DNA of 64,000 nt from the NCBI GenBank assembly GCA_013416405.1, contig JACCET010000006.1, positions 248,001-312,000 on the forward strand, read 5' to 3'. Under the pieces are notes generated by a model, which worked only from the letters and a program-made list of their open reading frames with translations, made no database searches and had not been told where the DNA came from. Source of the stretch: Alcaligenaceae bacterium (GTDB lineage Bacteria; Pseudomonadota; Gammaproteobacteria; Burkholderiales; Burkholderiaceae_B). Positions 8,880 to 15,279 of the stretch are shown here, one piece after another (position 1 is the first letter of the stretch; each line of letters opens with the position of its first letter). The position numbers were made by a program, and so were the translations under genes.

Positions 8880-9206
8880 TTAGCCAGCCAGTTTCAGGCC
8901 AATAATACCCAGTATGATGAACCCTAAGCTGAGCAGGCGAGGCAGGCTGGCGGATTCGCCCAGCATGAAGATACCCAATACCACAGTACCCACAGCACCT
9001 ACACCAACCCACACTGCGTAGGCAGTGCCCAACGGCAACTGCTTCATGGCCACACCCAGCAAGCCCAAACTGATTACCATGGACACCGCAGTGCCCACGG
9101 AAGGCCACAATCTTGTAAAACCTTCGGTGTACTTCAGGCCTATGGCCCAACCCACTTCGAACAGACCTGCAATAATCAATACCAGCCAGGACATCGATGT
9201 CGACAT
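8880..9206 (-). CDS. sugE: SMR-family guanidinium exporter (SugE/Gdx)
   Basis: Four-helix small multidrug resistance protein that works as an antiparallel dimer; the Gdx (SugE) branch exports guanidinium in exchange for protons. Start is ATG at 9204-9206 with GGAG 8 bases upstream (108 residues). The catalytic Glu sits in the first helix ([20 protein letters not shown], near residue 17); GWAxGLKYTxGF and a Lys/Gly-ending fourth helix are typical of SugE rather than EmrE. The preceding leader carries two ACGR-loop hairpins typical of a guanidine-II riboswitch, which independently supports the guanidinium assignment. Confidence 0.92.
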   Translation of the reverse strand: MSTSMSWLVLIIAGLFEVGWAIGLKYTEGFTRLWPSVGTAVSMVISLGLLGVAMKQLPLGTAYAVWVGVGAVGTVVLGIFMLGESASLPRLLSLGFIILGIIGLKLAG

Positions 9207-9220
9207 AACGCTTGCTCCGA

Positions 9221-9279
9221 CAGGGGCCGTCCCCAGAAATGGATGCACCCCGAAACCGAAGTGGCAAGGTCGTCCTTGC
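9221..9279 (-). promoter_or_regulatory. Guanidine-II (mini-ykkC) riboswitch
   Basis: Read on the minus strand, the sugE leader holds two GC-rich hairpins whose four-base loops both match ACGR. Hairpin 1 is GCAAGG-ACGA-CCTTGC (9264-9279) and hairpin 2 is GGGG-ACGG-CCCC (9223-9234). They are separated by about 27 bases, and the GGAG ribosome-binding site (9215-9218) lies just after the second hairpin. This is the defining architecture of the guanidine-II class, known to control translation of sugE/gdx genes. Two independent ACGR loops plus the right downstream gene make the call strong. Confidence 0.88.
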
Positions 9280-9358
9280 TGTTAGTAACGCAGCTATTTT
9301 ACTATCCCCTGCATGATAGCAACCCGGTACGCGCAAGCAACCGCAGCAATGGAATGAT

Positions 9359-11044
9359 ATGGACCGACTACTTACCCGCCACACCGCCTTTTACATCGCT
9401 ATTGCCGGAACCGTTTTCTTCACCATACTGGGGCTTGCCGTCAATGCCTGGTGGCTGTTGCCAGCACTGGTCATGGCGGGCCTGACGGCGCTTGGATACT
9501 ACGACCTGCATCAAACCCGCCATGCAATTCGCCGCAATTATCCGATAATCGGCAACTTGCGATTCTTCTTCGAATTCATACGCCCGGAGATGCGGCAGTA
9601 TTTCATCGAAGACGACACCACAGAACTGCCCTTCTCTCGCGTAGACCGCTCGCTGGTCTATCAGCGTGCCAAGCGCCAGGAAGACAAGCGCCCATTCGGC
9701 ACGCAGGGTAATGTCTACGAAGCCGACTACGAATGGATCAATCACTCCATGGAGCCATCACACCCAGATCCTGCAGGATTTCGCATCACAGTAGGCGGCC
9801 CTCAATGCACACAGCCTTATGACCTGTCGGTGTTCAATATTTCCGCCATGAGCTTCGGCGCGCTATCGGCCAATGCGGTACGAGCGCTGAACAAAGGCGC
9901 AGCCGACGGCGGATTTGCCCACGACACCGGCGAAGGCGGGATTAGTGTCTACCATCTTGAGCACCGGGGCGATCTGATCTGGAACATTGGTTCAGGCTAC
10001 TTCGGCTGTAATGACGGCAAAGGCAGCTTTTCAGAAGAACGCTTTGCCCAGCGCGCTGGGCAGGACAGCGTCAAGATGATAGAGATCAAACTGTCGCAAG
10101 GGGCCAAGCCAGGTCACGGGGGCATCCTTCCCGGCGCCAAGGTCACACAGGAAATTGCGCATGCACGCGACGTTCCTGTAGGCGTTGACTGCAACTCGCC
10201 AGCCAAACATAGCGCCTTCACCACGCCTATCGAGCTCATGCATTTCGTGGCCCGCCTGCGTGAACTGTCCGGTGGCAAGCCAGTAGGATTCAAATTGTGC
10301 ATAGGCCACCCCTGGGAGTGGTTCGCGATTGCCAAGGCCATGCTGCACACTGGCATCACGCCCGACTTCATTGTGATCGACGGCGCAGAAGGCGGCACCG
10401 GTGCAGCGCCCATAGAACTTGTCGACCATGTGGGCACACCACTGCAGGAAGGCCTGCGCCTGGTGCACAATACCCTGGTCGGCATAGGCCTGCGCGAGCA
10501 TATCAAGCTGGGCGCATCGGGAAAAATCATTACCGCTTTTCATATGGCTCGCGCCATGGCACTGGGCGCCGATTGGTGCAACAGCGCACGCGGCTTCATG
10601 TTTGCCGTGGGTTGCATACAGGCCCAGGTTTGCCACACCGGGAAGTGCCCTACCGGCGTCACCACTCAAGACCCCAAACGCCAGGCCGCACTGGATGTTC
10701 CCGACAAGGGTCAACGGGTAGCCAGTTTTCATAAAAACACGCTCAAGGCGCTGGCCGAACTGCTTGGCGCTGCAGGAGTAAAGCACCCGTGCGAATTACG
10801 CCCGCATCATATTGCGCGACGCATACCCAGCGGAGAAGTGCGCGTACTGTCAGCCGTCTTTCCCGATCTGGAAAAAGGCGAATTGCTAGAAGGGAAGTTT
10901 CGTAACACGATTTTCAGGACTGCCTGGCCCATGGCGCAGGCCGAGTCATTTGCGCCGCTGTACAGCCTGAGCGCTGCATTGTCGGGTAATACCAACAGCC
11001 CTTTGCCGGAAGAGGCTAGCGAGGCCAATAAAACCAATGCCTAA
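9359..11044 (+). CDS. FMN-binding glutamate synthase family protein
   Basis: Membrane-anchored relative of the FMN/Fe-S synthase domain of glutamate synthase (GltB domain 2). The 561 residues start with two membrane helices (about 8-45). The barrel follows, with SAMSFGALSANAVRALNKGA near 165, HDTGEGGIS near 194, GHGGILPGAKV near 258, DGAEGGTGAAP near 341, and a cysteine cluster GCIQAQVCHTGKCPTGV near 419-435 that matches the 3Fe-4S ligands of glutamate synthase. It lacks the glutaminase domain, so it is not a full GOGAT. The physiological reaction is unknown. It is divergent from sugE and shares about 80 bases of promoter region with it. Confidence 0.85.
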   Translation: MDRLLTRHTAFYIAIAGTVFFTILGLAVNAWWLLPALVMAGLTALGYYDLHQTRHAIRRNYPIIGNLRFFFEFIRPEMRQYFIEDDTTELPFSRVDRSLVYQRAKRQEDKRPFGTQGNVYEADYEWINHSMEPSHPDPAGFRITVGGPQCTQPYDLSVFNISAMSFGALSANAVRALNKGAADGGFAHDTGEGGISVYHLEHRGDLIWNIGSGYFGCNDGKGSFSEERFAQRAGQDSVKMIEIKLSQGAKPGHGGILPGAKVTQEIAHARDVPVGVDCNSPAKHSAFTTPIELMHFVARLRELSGGKPVGFKLCIGHPWEWFAIAKAMLHTGITPDFIVIDGAEGGTGAAPIELVDHVGTPLQEGLRLVHNTLVGIGLREHIKLGASGKIITAFHMARAMALGADWCNSARGFMFAVGCIQAQVCHTGKCPTGVTTQDPKRQAALDVPDKGQRVASFHKNTLKALAELLGAAGVKHPCELRPHHIARRIPSGEVRVLSAVFPDLEKGELLEGKFRNTIFRTAWPMAQAESFAPLYSLSAALSGNTNSPLPEEASEANKTNA

Positions 11045-11218
11045 CCAGCCATCTTAATAAAAATACTGTGTGAAGTATGCAGTATTTTCCCTCACTTGCT
11101 TCCAACAGCGCCGAGGACTATAGTTGAATCACTGCCTCCGATGGCAGCTACAGGCTTACCTTACTTGGTAGCCATCCAGTACGGCAAACCGCCGTGCTTA
11201 CTGCCCAAGCGGCAGTAA

Positions 11219-11240
11219 GGCCCCGCCAAAAGGCGGGGCC
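11219..11240 (+). terminator. Terminator hairpin between the GltS-like gene and tRNA-Met
   Basis: A perfect 9-bp GC-rich stem (GGCCCCGCC / GGCGGGGCC) with loop AAAA, followed by TTTGAGTTT. It lies 175 bases after the upstream stop codon, so it may end the gltS-like transcript or a small untranslated RNA. The 11045-11218 stretch has no gene that can be supported. Confidence 0.7.
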
Positions 11241-11315
11241 TTTGAGTTTCTGCACCCTCTAACTACAGCGCTCCACTACACAAGCCAAAAAAAATATGCT
11301 AAAGTCTCGTGCTTT

Positions 11316-11392
11316 GGCGCATTAGCTCAGCCGGTTAGAGCGACGGAATCATAATCCGCAGGTCCCCTGTTCGAATCAGGGATGCGCCACCA
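11316..11392 (+). tRNA. tRNA-Met (anticodon CAT, elongator type)
   Basis: A 77-base cloverleaf: GGCGCAT pairs with ATGCGCC, ACCA is encoded, the D arm is GCTCAGCCGGTTAGAGC, the anticodon loop is ATCATAA with CAT, and the T arm is CCCTG-TTCGAAT-CAGGG. The first acceptor pair is G-C, so it is not the initiator. A lysidine-modified tRNA-Ile2 has the same anticodon and cannot be fully excluded. Position 27-43 would be an A-C mismatch. The accessory patch begins just downstream. Confidence 0.93.
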
Positions 11393-11401
11393 AAGAATAT
11401 C

Positions 11402-11436
11402 AAGGGCTTACGAGAAATCGTAGGCCCTTACTTTTT
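11402..11436 (+). terminator. Terminator after tRNA-Met
   Basis: A 12-bp stem with one G-T pair (11402-11413 with 11418-11429), loop GAAA, then CTTTTT. It follows the tRNA 3' end by 9 bases. Confidence 0.85.
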
Positions 11437-11558
11437 GGCTATATGTGATGTTTCATGTGAGGCATCGCATATCCAGTTGAAACTCACTGACTAGCACTTC
11501 GAGCAAAGACACTACGTGAGCGATATCGAGAACACGCATGGCCTCCGCTCTTGGCAAA

Positions 11559-11858
11559 TCAGAATCCATGAAACAAAAAGTCAACGGCGGCCACGATTTC
11601 GTCGTGCCGATGCTGAAGGCTGAATGCGGCGCTTTTGAGCTCATTGGCCGGCACTGCAGCCATGTACTGGGTGACCATCACGTGCTGAACGCCATCAATA
11701 TCGAACAAAGGGTTGAGTGTCTTCGCAGGCTTAGGCGCTTCGCTTAGCAGCAGCAATGGAACAACAACCCGCGTGTTGAACGGCTGCATGATGCCTGCCT
11801 GGACATTGAGAAAATACCCAAGGCCTGACGGGTTCGCATAAACGTCGTAGCGGCTCAT
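11559..11858 (-). CDS. ccdB: CcdB-type toxin (gyrase poison)
   Basis: Type II toxin that traps DNA gyrase by binding GyrA. The 99 residues match CcdB length and pattern: start MSRYDVYANP, a middle RVVVPLLLLSEA (CcdB has RMVIPLASA), MVTQYMAAVPANEL (MTTDMASVPVSV in F-plasmid CcdB), and HRHDEIVAAVDFLFHGF at the end. The F-plasmid C-terminal Trp-Gly-Ile that contacts gyrase is here His-Gly-Phe, a pattern closer to chromosomal homologues. Its ATG shares one base with the ccdA TGA (TGATG), so the pair is translationally coupled. Activity is not shown. Confidence 0.85.
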   Translation of the reverse strand: MSRYDVYANPSGLGYFLNVQAGIMQPFNTRVVVPLLLLSEAPKPAKTLNPLFDIDGVQHVMVTQYMAAVPANELKSAAFSLQHRHDEIVAAVDFLFHGF

Positions 11859-12106
11859 CAGAACATCCGGTACTTTGCCAGTGGAAGGCCGTGTTTTTCA
11901 ACAAAAGCGTTGGAGCTTTCAATGGCTTCTTGGTTCTCTGCCAACCAGAGCTCTGACCGCCTGCGTGCGATAGCTTGGGTTACGCCGGCTTCAGCCGCTT
12001 GCGAGATGTTGATGTGCAGCGCTTTGGCCTCCGAGAGGAGGTCTTCAGCCAGCGACACATTGGTGGCGCGCTTTGTCGCGCTACGGGAACGGCTTGCCGT
12101 GAGCAT
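11858..12106 (-). CDS. ccdA: CcdA-type antitoxin
   Basis: The 82-residue antitoxin partner of CcdB. The N-terminal half (about 1-40) is the ribbon-helix-helix DNA-binding part, with TNVSLAEDLLSEAKALHINI resembling TNLSLSxxLLxEAKxLxIN of the family. The C-terminal half (WLAENQEAIESSNAFVEKHG, near 54-73) is the toxin-neutralising segment found across CcdA proteins. It precedes and overlaps ccdB by one base. An AT-rich leader with a GCATAC/GTATGC inverted repeat is a likely autoregulatory operator. Confidence 0.88.
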   Translation of the reverse strand: MLTASRSRSATKRATNVSLAEDLLSEAKALHINISQAAEAGVTQAIARRRSELWLAENQEAIESSNAFVEKHGLPLAKYRMF

Positions 12107-12136
12107 AGTTGGTTCCTTAAAGAGATAATTTAATTA

Positions 12137-12169
12137 ATATGCATACTATTAAATATATTGTATGCGCAT
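12137..12169 (-). promoter_or_regulatory. Candidate ccdAB operator/promoter
   Basis: AT-rich stretch 35-60 bases upstream of ccdA with inverted repeat GCATAC (12141-12146) / GTATGC (12160-12165) around a TATTAAATATATT centre. CcdAB-type complexes bind such sites in their own promoter. Inference from position and symmetry. Confidence 0.4.
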
Positions 12170-12350
12170 AGCAGCCTGTAATCCCATGCTTTTGAGTTGC
12201 GGGAATTTCATAATTAAATTTATTTCGTGCTGGCACACAACGCTGATACACTAGCATCAAGCAGCTTGTAAACCATTGAAGTCAATACGTATTTTCTATA
12301 TTCAGGCGCAAAATTCAAGCATTAGGGATATCAAGCTGCCCCGACACCGT

Positions 12351-12891
12351 ATGATTCCAACCCTGCTCACCCGCTATCCGTCACAGACCGTCAGCTTCAG
12401 CGACGCGCAAAAAGTGGGGAGTTTGTAAGCGGCATTACGCCGTCCAATGAAATTGTCATCTCTCATCCCACCCGCTTTAATCGACGCATTGGGTACCCGG
12501 GTTTGACATCGACACCGAGCGCCTAGCGCTGTTCGACGTGCTGGCCACTACGCTACGAGTGGCCGTACTTCCCGATATCCCCGAGGTTGCCGCTCAAGGC
12601 GATGCGCGCATCCATTTTGCGTTTCTCGAGTCCTACTTTTCGAACTATGTAGAAGGTACCAAGTTTTCTCTTGAGGAAGCGGAAGATATTGTTTTGCGTA
12701 ACAAGATTGTGGCGCAACGCCCCAAGGACTCTCACGACATTCTGGGTGTATTTGAGCTAGCCAACCGTACCGAAACGCGTGGTGCAGTACCGCCAGTGGG
12801 TGAGGATTTCGTCGAAGAGCTAAGCGCGCGGGATAAGCTTCTTGCTCAGTTGCGAAGGGCTCGGCGCTGGTACATTGAATTGGTACACTAA
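12351..12891 (+). pseudogene. Decayed Fic-family-like gene
   Basis: Reading frames on the plus strand join only through frameshifts. A short frame starts at 12351 (MIPTLLTRYPSQTV) and stops at 12426-12428. A second frame runs SGITPSNEIVISHPTRFN to about 12497. A third frame continues GFDIDTERLALFDVLATTLR and then the ESYFSNYVEGTKFSLEEAE and RPKDSHDILGVFEL blocks to a stop at 12889-12891. These two blocks resemble the N-terminal part of Fic/DOC-family proteins, but the catalytic HPFxxGNGR motif is absent. It is read as a truncated and frameshifted remnant. The family call rests on recalled motif patterns. Confidence 0.5.
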
Positions 12892-12974
12892 CCCCTCGGT
12901 TCCTTATAGGAGATGGCCTAGCTAATGCGCATTTTATAAAACAAATTATATGCGCATGACAGCCAAGTTAACGC

Positions 12975-13310
12975 TTACTCTGTGAATGTAAACTCCCCGA
13001 CCTTACAGACATTCAAATTCTGCTGAATCGTGTTGCTTCCGTCGCTGAATTCGGCTTTCAAATCAAACCGGCATGCGCCAGACCCGTCGTCCATGTCGAT
13101 GTCGACCGATTCGCCCGGTTCAAGCATATCTTCACCGAGAATGTCCTCTTCCCAAGTGCGAGCGCCAACGCTCGAAGCATAGATCGCTGACATCGTTGTT
13201 TTTGTTTTATTTACCACCGTCACAGTTCTGTCAGCGGCAAAAGCTGCACTAGAAACGGTGGCGGCTATACCCAATACTGCGGTTAATACAAGCGAACGCA
13301 TTACAAACAT
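12975..13310 (-). CDS. Small exported protein of unknown function
   Basis: About 111 residues with a clear signal peptide (hydrophobic core VLTAVLGIAATVSSAAF, cleavage after AFA-A) and an acidic mature domain: TVTVVNKTKTTMSAIYAS, WEEDILGEDMLEPGESVDIDM, then CRFDLKAEFSDG and NLNVCKVGEFTF. The two Cys could form a disulphide in the periplasm. This beta-rich pattern (W-x-D-x-LG ... L-x-x-GESV-I) recurs in small periplasmic proteins of many proteobacteria, sometimes annotated wrongly as an argininosuccinate lyase. Start is uncertain: GTG 13319, ATG 13310 or ATG 13301. No function is known to me. Confidence 0.7.
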   Translation of the reverse strand: MFVMRSLVLTAVLGIAATVSSAAFAADRTVTVVNKTKTTMSAIYASSVGARTWEEDILGEDMLEPGESVDIDMDDGSGACRFDLKAEFSDGSNTIQQNLNVCKVGEFTFTE

Positions 13311-13472
13311 ATTAGACACCCGGAAGACGAAATCGTTTTAACCATCAAATAATGGTCGATCGGAATATAGCACGATTCGTATCTATATATGTCATCTTGT
13401 AACTCGTAATATTATGGCTGAAAAAGCATGCAGTAGGAGTCGAGCGAAGGTTAAATATATAGGCATATATAG

Positions 13473-13694
13473 GCACCCGCACGTGCCGAGCCCGCTTCCA
13501 CACGGGCGTTCGATACCATGTACGTAAATCGTATTGGCGTCGCCTCCCATGAGTCGACGGTCACCCTGTTCGAGAAGGCGGCTCAAGAAGGTCAGGACCC
13601 CGATGTCAAGGCTATGGCCACTAAAGCGCTGCCCAAACTCCAGAAGCATTTGAAGATGGCCAATTCTTTGAACGAAAAGCAGGATAAAAACTAG
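13473..13694 (+). pseudogene. C-terminal remnant of a DUF4142 protein
   Basis: An open frame from 13473 with no proper start; the only internal ATG is at 13518 (58 residues to the TAG at 13692-13694). The sequence from TRAFDTMYVNRIGVASHE through LPKLQKHLKMANSL matches the C-terminal half of DUF4142 (ferritin-like four-helix, periplasmic) proteins. Similarity begins upstream of the ATG, so the N-terminal half and signal peptide have been lost. It overlaps the 3' end of the converging PaiB-like gene by 4 bases. It is probably a left-over from a deletion at the edge of the accessory patch. Confidence 0.6.
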
Positions 13695-14338
13695 CGGCCT
13701 GACCGCGCTGCGATACTGGCTGAAAGCAGCATGGCATCGCCGATCAGGTGATCACCCTGTGCCTTCAACGCCTCACCTGCCCCTCGTATGTCGTTGGACT
13801 CTTTGTTCTGGCTCAGTTTGGATTTCCCCACGAGGCGAGTGATCTCGACTTCGAGTCCCACTATGGCCTTGAGCATTGTGTCGATGTAATCCTTGGGGCT
13901 GTCGGTCATCTTCCATGGCACGGGCTGAGCGGCCTCATGGATGCGTGTCAGGCGAGCAACCACGCCACGCACATAGCGCTCATCGTCACGGATGGTAATT
14001 CGGCCGTAGGCGTGGGCCACGATGTAATTCCAGGATGGGACCTGTTTGTGAAACTCATGCTTGCTGGGGTACCACTGTGGGGAAATATAGGCATCGCCCG
14101 CACGGAACACCACCAGCACTTCATCGCCGTCGCCAACATCCTGCCATACCGTGTTGTTTCGAGCCACGTGGGCATGCAGCACCCCTAGGCTGCCTTCGTC
14201 CCGGTGCAGCTCGAAAGGAATGTGGTTGGCATCCAAACCGCTTTTCCCGTGAGTGCACAGGATACCCATAGGATGTTTATCCATAAGATCATGAAGCACC
14301 TCGGCACGCGACTCTTCAAAATGGGCGGGCACATACAT
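13691..14338 (-). CDS. PaiB-like FMN-binding negative transcriptional regulator
   Basis: 215-residue member of the PaiB/FMN-binding split-barrel family, described in Bacillus as a repressor of sporulation and degradative enzymes and in other bacteria as an FMN-binding protein. Visible family features: start MYVPAHFEE, GILCTHGKSGLDANHIPFEL near 25-44, HAHVARNNTVW near 55-65, and AYISPQWYPSKHE near 83-95. It stands alone. Function as a regulator is from the family name; an enzymatic role (flavin reductase-like) is possible. Confidence 0.88.
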   Translation of the reverse strand: MYVPAHFEESRAEVLHDLMDKHPMGILCTHGKSGLDANHIPFELHRDEGSLGVLHAHVARNNTVWQDVGDGDEVLVVFRAGDAYISPQWYPSKHEFHKQVPSWNYIVAHAYGRITIRDDERYVRGVVARLTRIHEAAQPVPWKMTDSPKDYIDTMLKAIVGLEVEITRLVGKSKLSQNKESNDIRGAGEALKAQGDHLIGDAMLLSASIAARSGR

Positions 14339-14485
14339 TCAAAGCTCCTGGGGCGAAATGCGGGCATGTCACCCGCGGCAAGTTCGATATTTTGACAGCA
14401 AATCAGGCTAATGAAAGAATGGGATGCCGATACTGGCATTATGGCTATTTCGTGGCCATGATGCGAATCCAGTATTCAACCATTT

Positions 14486-14512
14486 TAAGGCCATGACACC
14501 GGCATGGCCTTA
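14486..14512. terminator. Inverted repeat downstream of yceI
   Basis: Perfect 10-bp stem TAAGGCCATG / CATGGCCTTA with a 7-base loop, 12 bases after the yceI stop. There is no T-run on either side, so it may be a 3'-end stabilising hairpin and only a weak terminator. Confidence 0.45.
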
Positions 14513-14524
14513 CTGAGAAGTCCT

Positions 14525-15094
14525 TCATTGTTTTTTCAAGGCTTCAATCTGTATAAGAATACGCACCGCATCAGGAATGCCCGGCAGGCCGAAATTCATG
14601 CCGAAGTCGCTGCGCTTGAGCGTGGTCTCGAAGTCTCCACCGCAGGCTTGCGCTTTCGCACGGGGGTTGTCGTAGCAATTGAAACGCAGGGCATTCAGCG
14701 TTACTGGCTGCGTTTTACCCAGCAAGGTCAACACACCAGTAACGGACTTGACCTTGCCCTCTTCAAAAACAAATTCGTCGCCCACGAACGTGGCCGTTGG
14801 ATGCACCGATGCATTCAGAAAATCGGCATTGAGCAGATGGTCGTTGTAGGATTGAATGCCGGTGTTTACTGAAGTTGGATGCACCACAATGTTGGCCTTG
14901 CCTGTTTTGGCTTTAGGGTCCAGCGCAATCTCACCTTCTACCGTATCAAAACGCCCTCGATTGGTGGAGGTGCCGGCATGCAGGACTTCAAAATGAACAA
15001 AAGTATGGGTGGGTTCGACGACGTATACGGCTTCCTGCGCATGGGCCAACCCGGAAGCTGCAAGGATGGCGGCGCCCAGCAAGATTTTCTTCAT
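14525..15094 (-). CDS. yceI: YceI family periplasmic protein
   Basis: Periplasmic lipocalin-like beta-barrel that binds an isoprenoid (polyprenyl or ubiquinone-like) ligand in the family's crystal structures. The start is ATG 15092-15094, which gives a standard signal peptide (MKKILLGAAILAASGLAHA, cleavage before Q). The mature part shows the family pattern YVVEPTHTFVHFEVLHAG near 24-41, a central VTGVLTLLGKTQPVTL near 117-132, and the ending GLPGIPDAVRILIQIEA. 189 residues is typical. A candidate promoter (TTGCGA, about 18 bases, TAATAA) lies between the upstream terminator and the start. Confidence 0.93.
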   Translation of the reverse strand: MKKILLGAAILAASGLAHAQEAVYVVEPTHTFVHFEVLHAGTSTNRGRFDTVEGEIALDPKAKTGKANIVVHPTSVNTGIQSYNDHLLNADFLNASVHPTATFVGDEFVFEEGKVKSVTGVLTLLGKTQPVTLNALRFNCYDNPRAKAQACGGDFETTLKRSDFGMNFGLPGIPDAVRILIQIEALKKQ

Positions 15095-15139
15095 GGAATA
15101 GTTTCCTTTATTAGAGCGGCTGCCACTGCAGTCGCAAGC

Positions 15140-15174
15140 AAAAAAACACGGCGAACGTGAAATGCCCGCCGTGT
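15140..15174 (-). terminator. Terminator of the proXVW-like operon
   Basis: On the minus strand an 8-bp stem (ACACGGCG at 15167-15174 with CGCCGTGT at 15146-15153) and a 13-base loop are followed by seven T (15140-15146). It lies about 105 bases after the permease stop and just before the yceI promoter. Confidence 0.8.
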
Positions 15175-15279
15175 CCGATGCCTTGACTCTAGCCAGTTTG
15201 CAGCTTGGCACGCCAGGCCCAAGCTGCATGCAGCTGATTTAAATCAACAAAGTAAAGCGTGAGGAAACTTCAATGTGTT

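Noticed and set aside
8806-9384. Long N-terminal extension of the GNAT gene
   Set aside because: It runs out of frame through sugE, including the riboswitch, and a GTG with a good GGAG at 8805 gives a standard GNAT length.
11045-11315. Possible small RNA between the GltS-like gene and tRNA-Met
   Set aside because: A terminator at 11219-11240 is present, but no promoter or conserved structure can be recognised.
13392-13649. 85-codon minus-strand frame
   Set aside because: It is opposite to the DUF4142 remnant, whose plus-strand translation has a recognised pattern.
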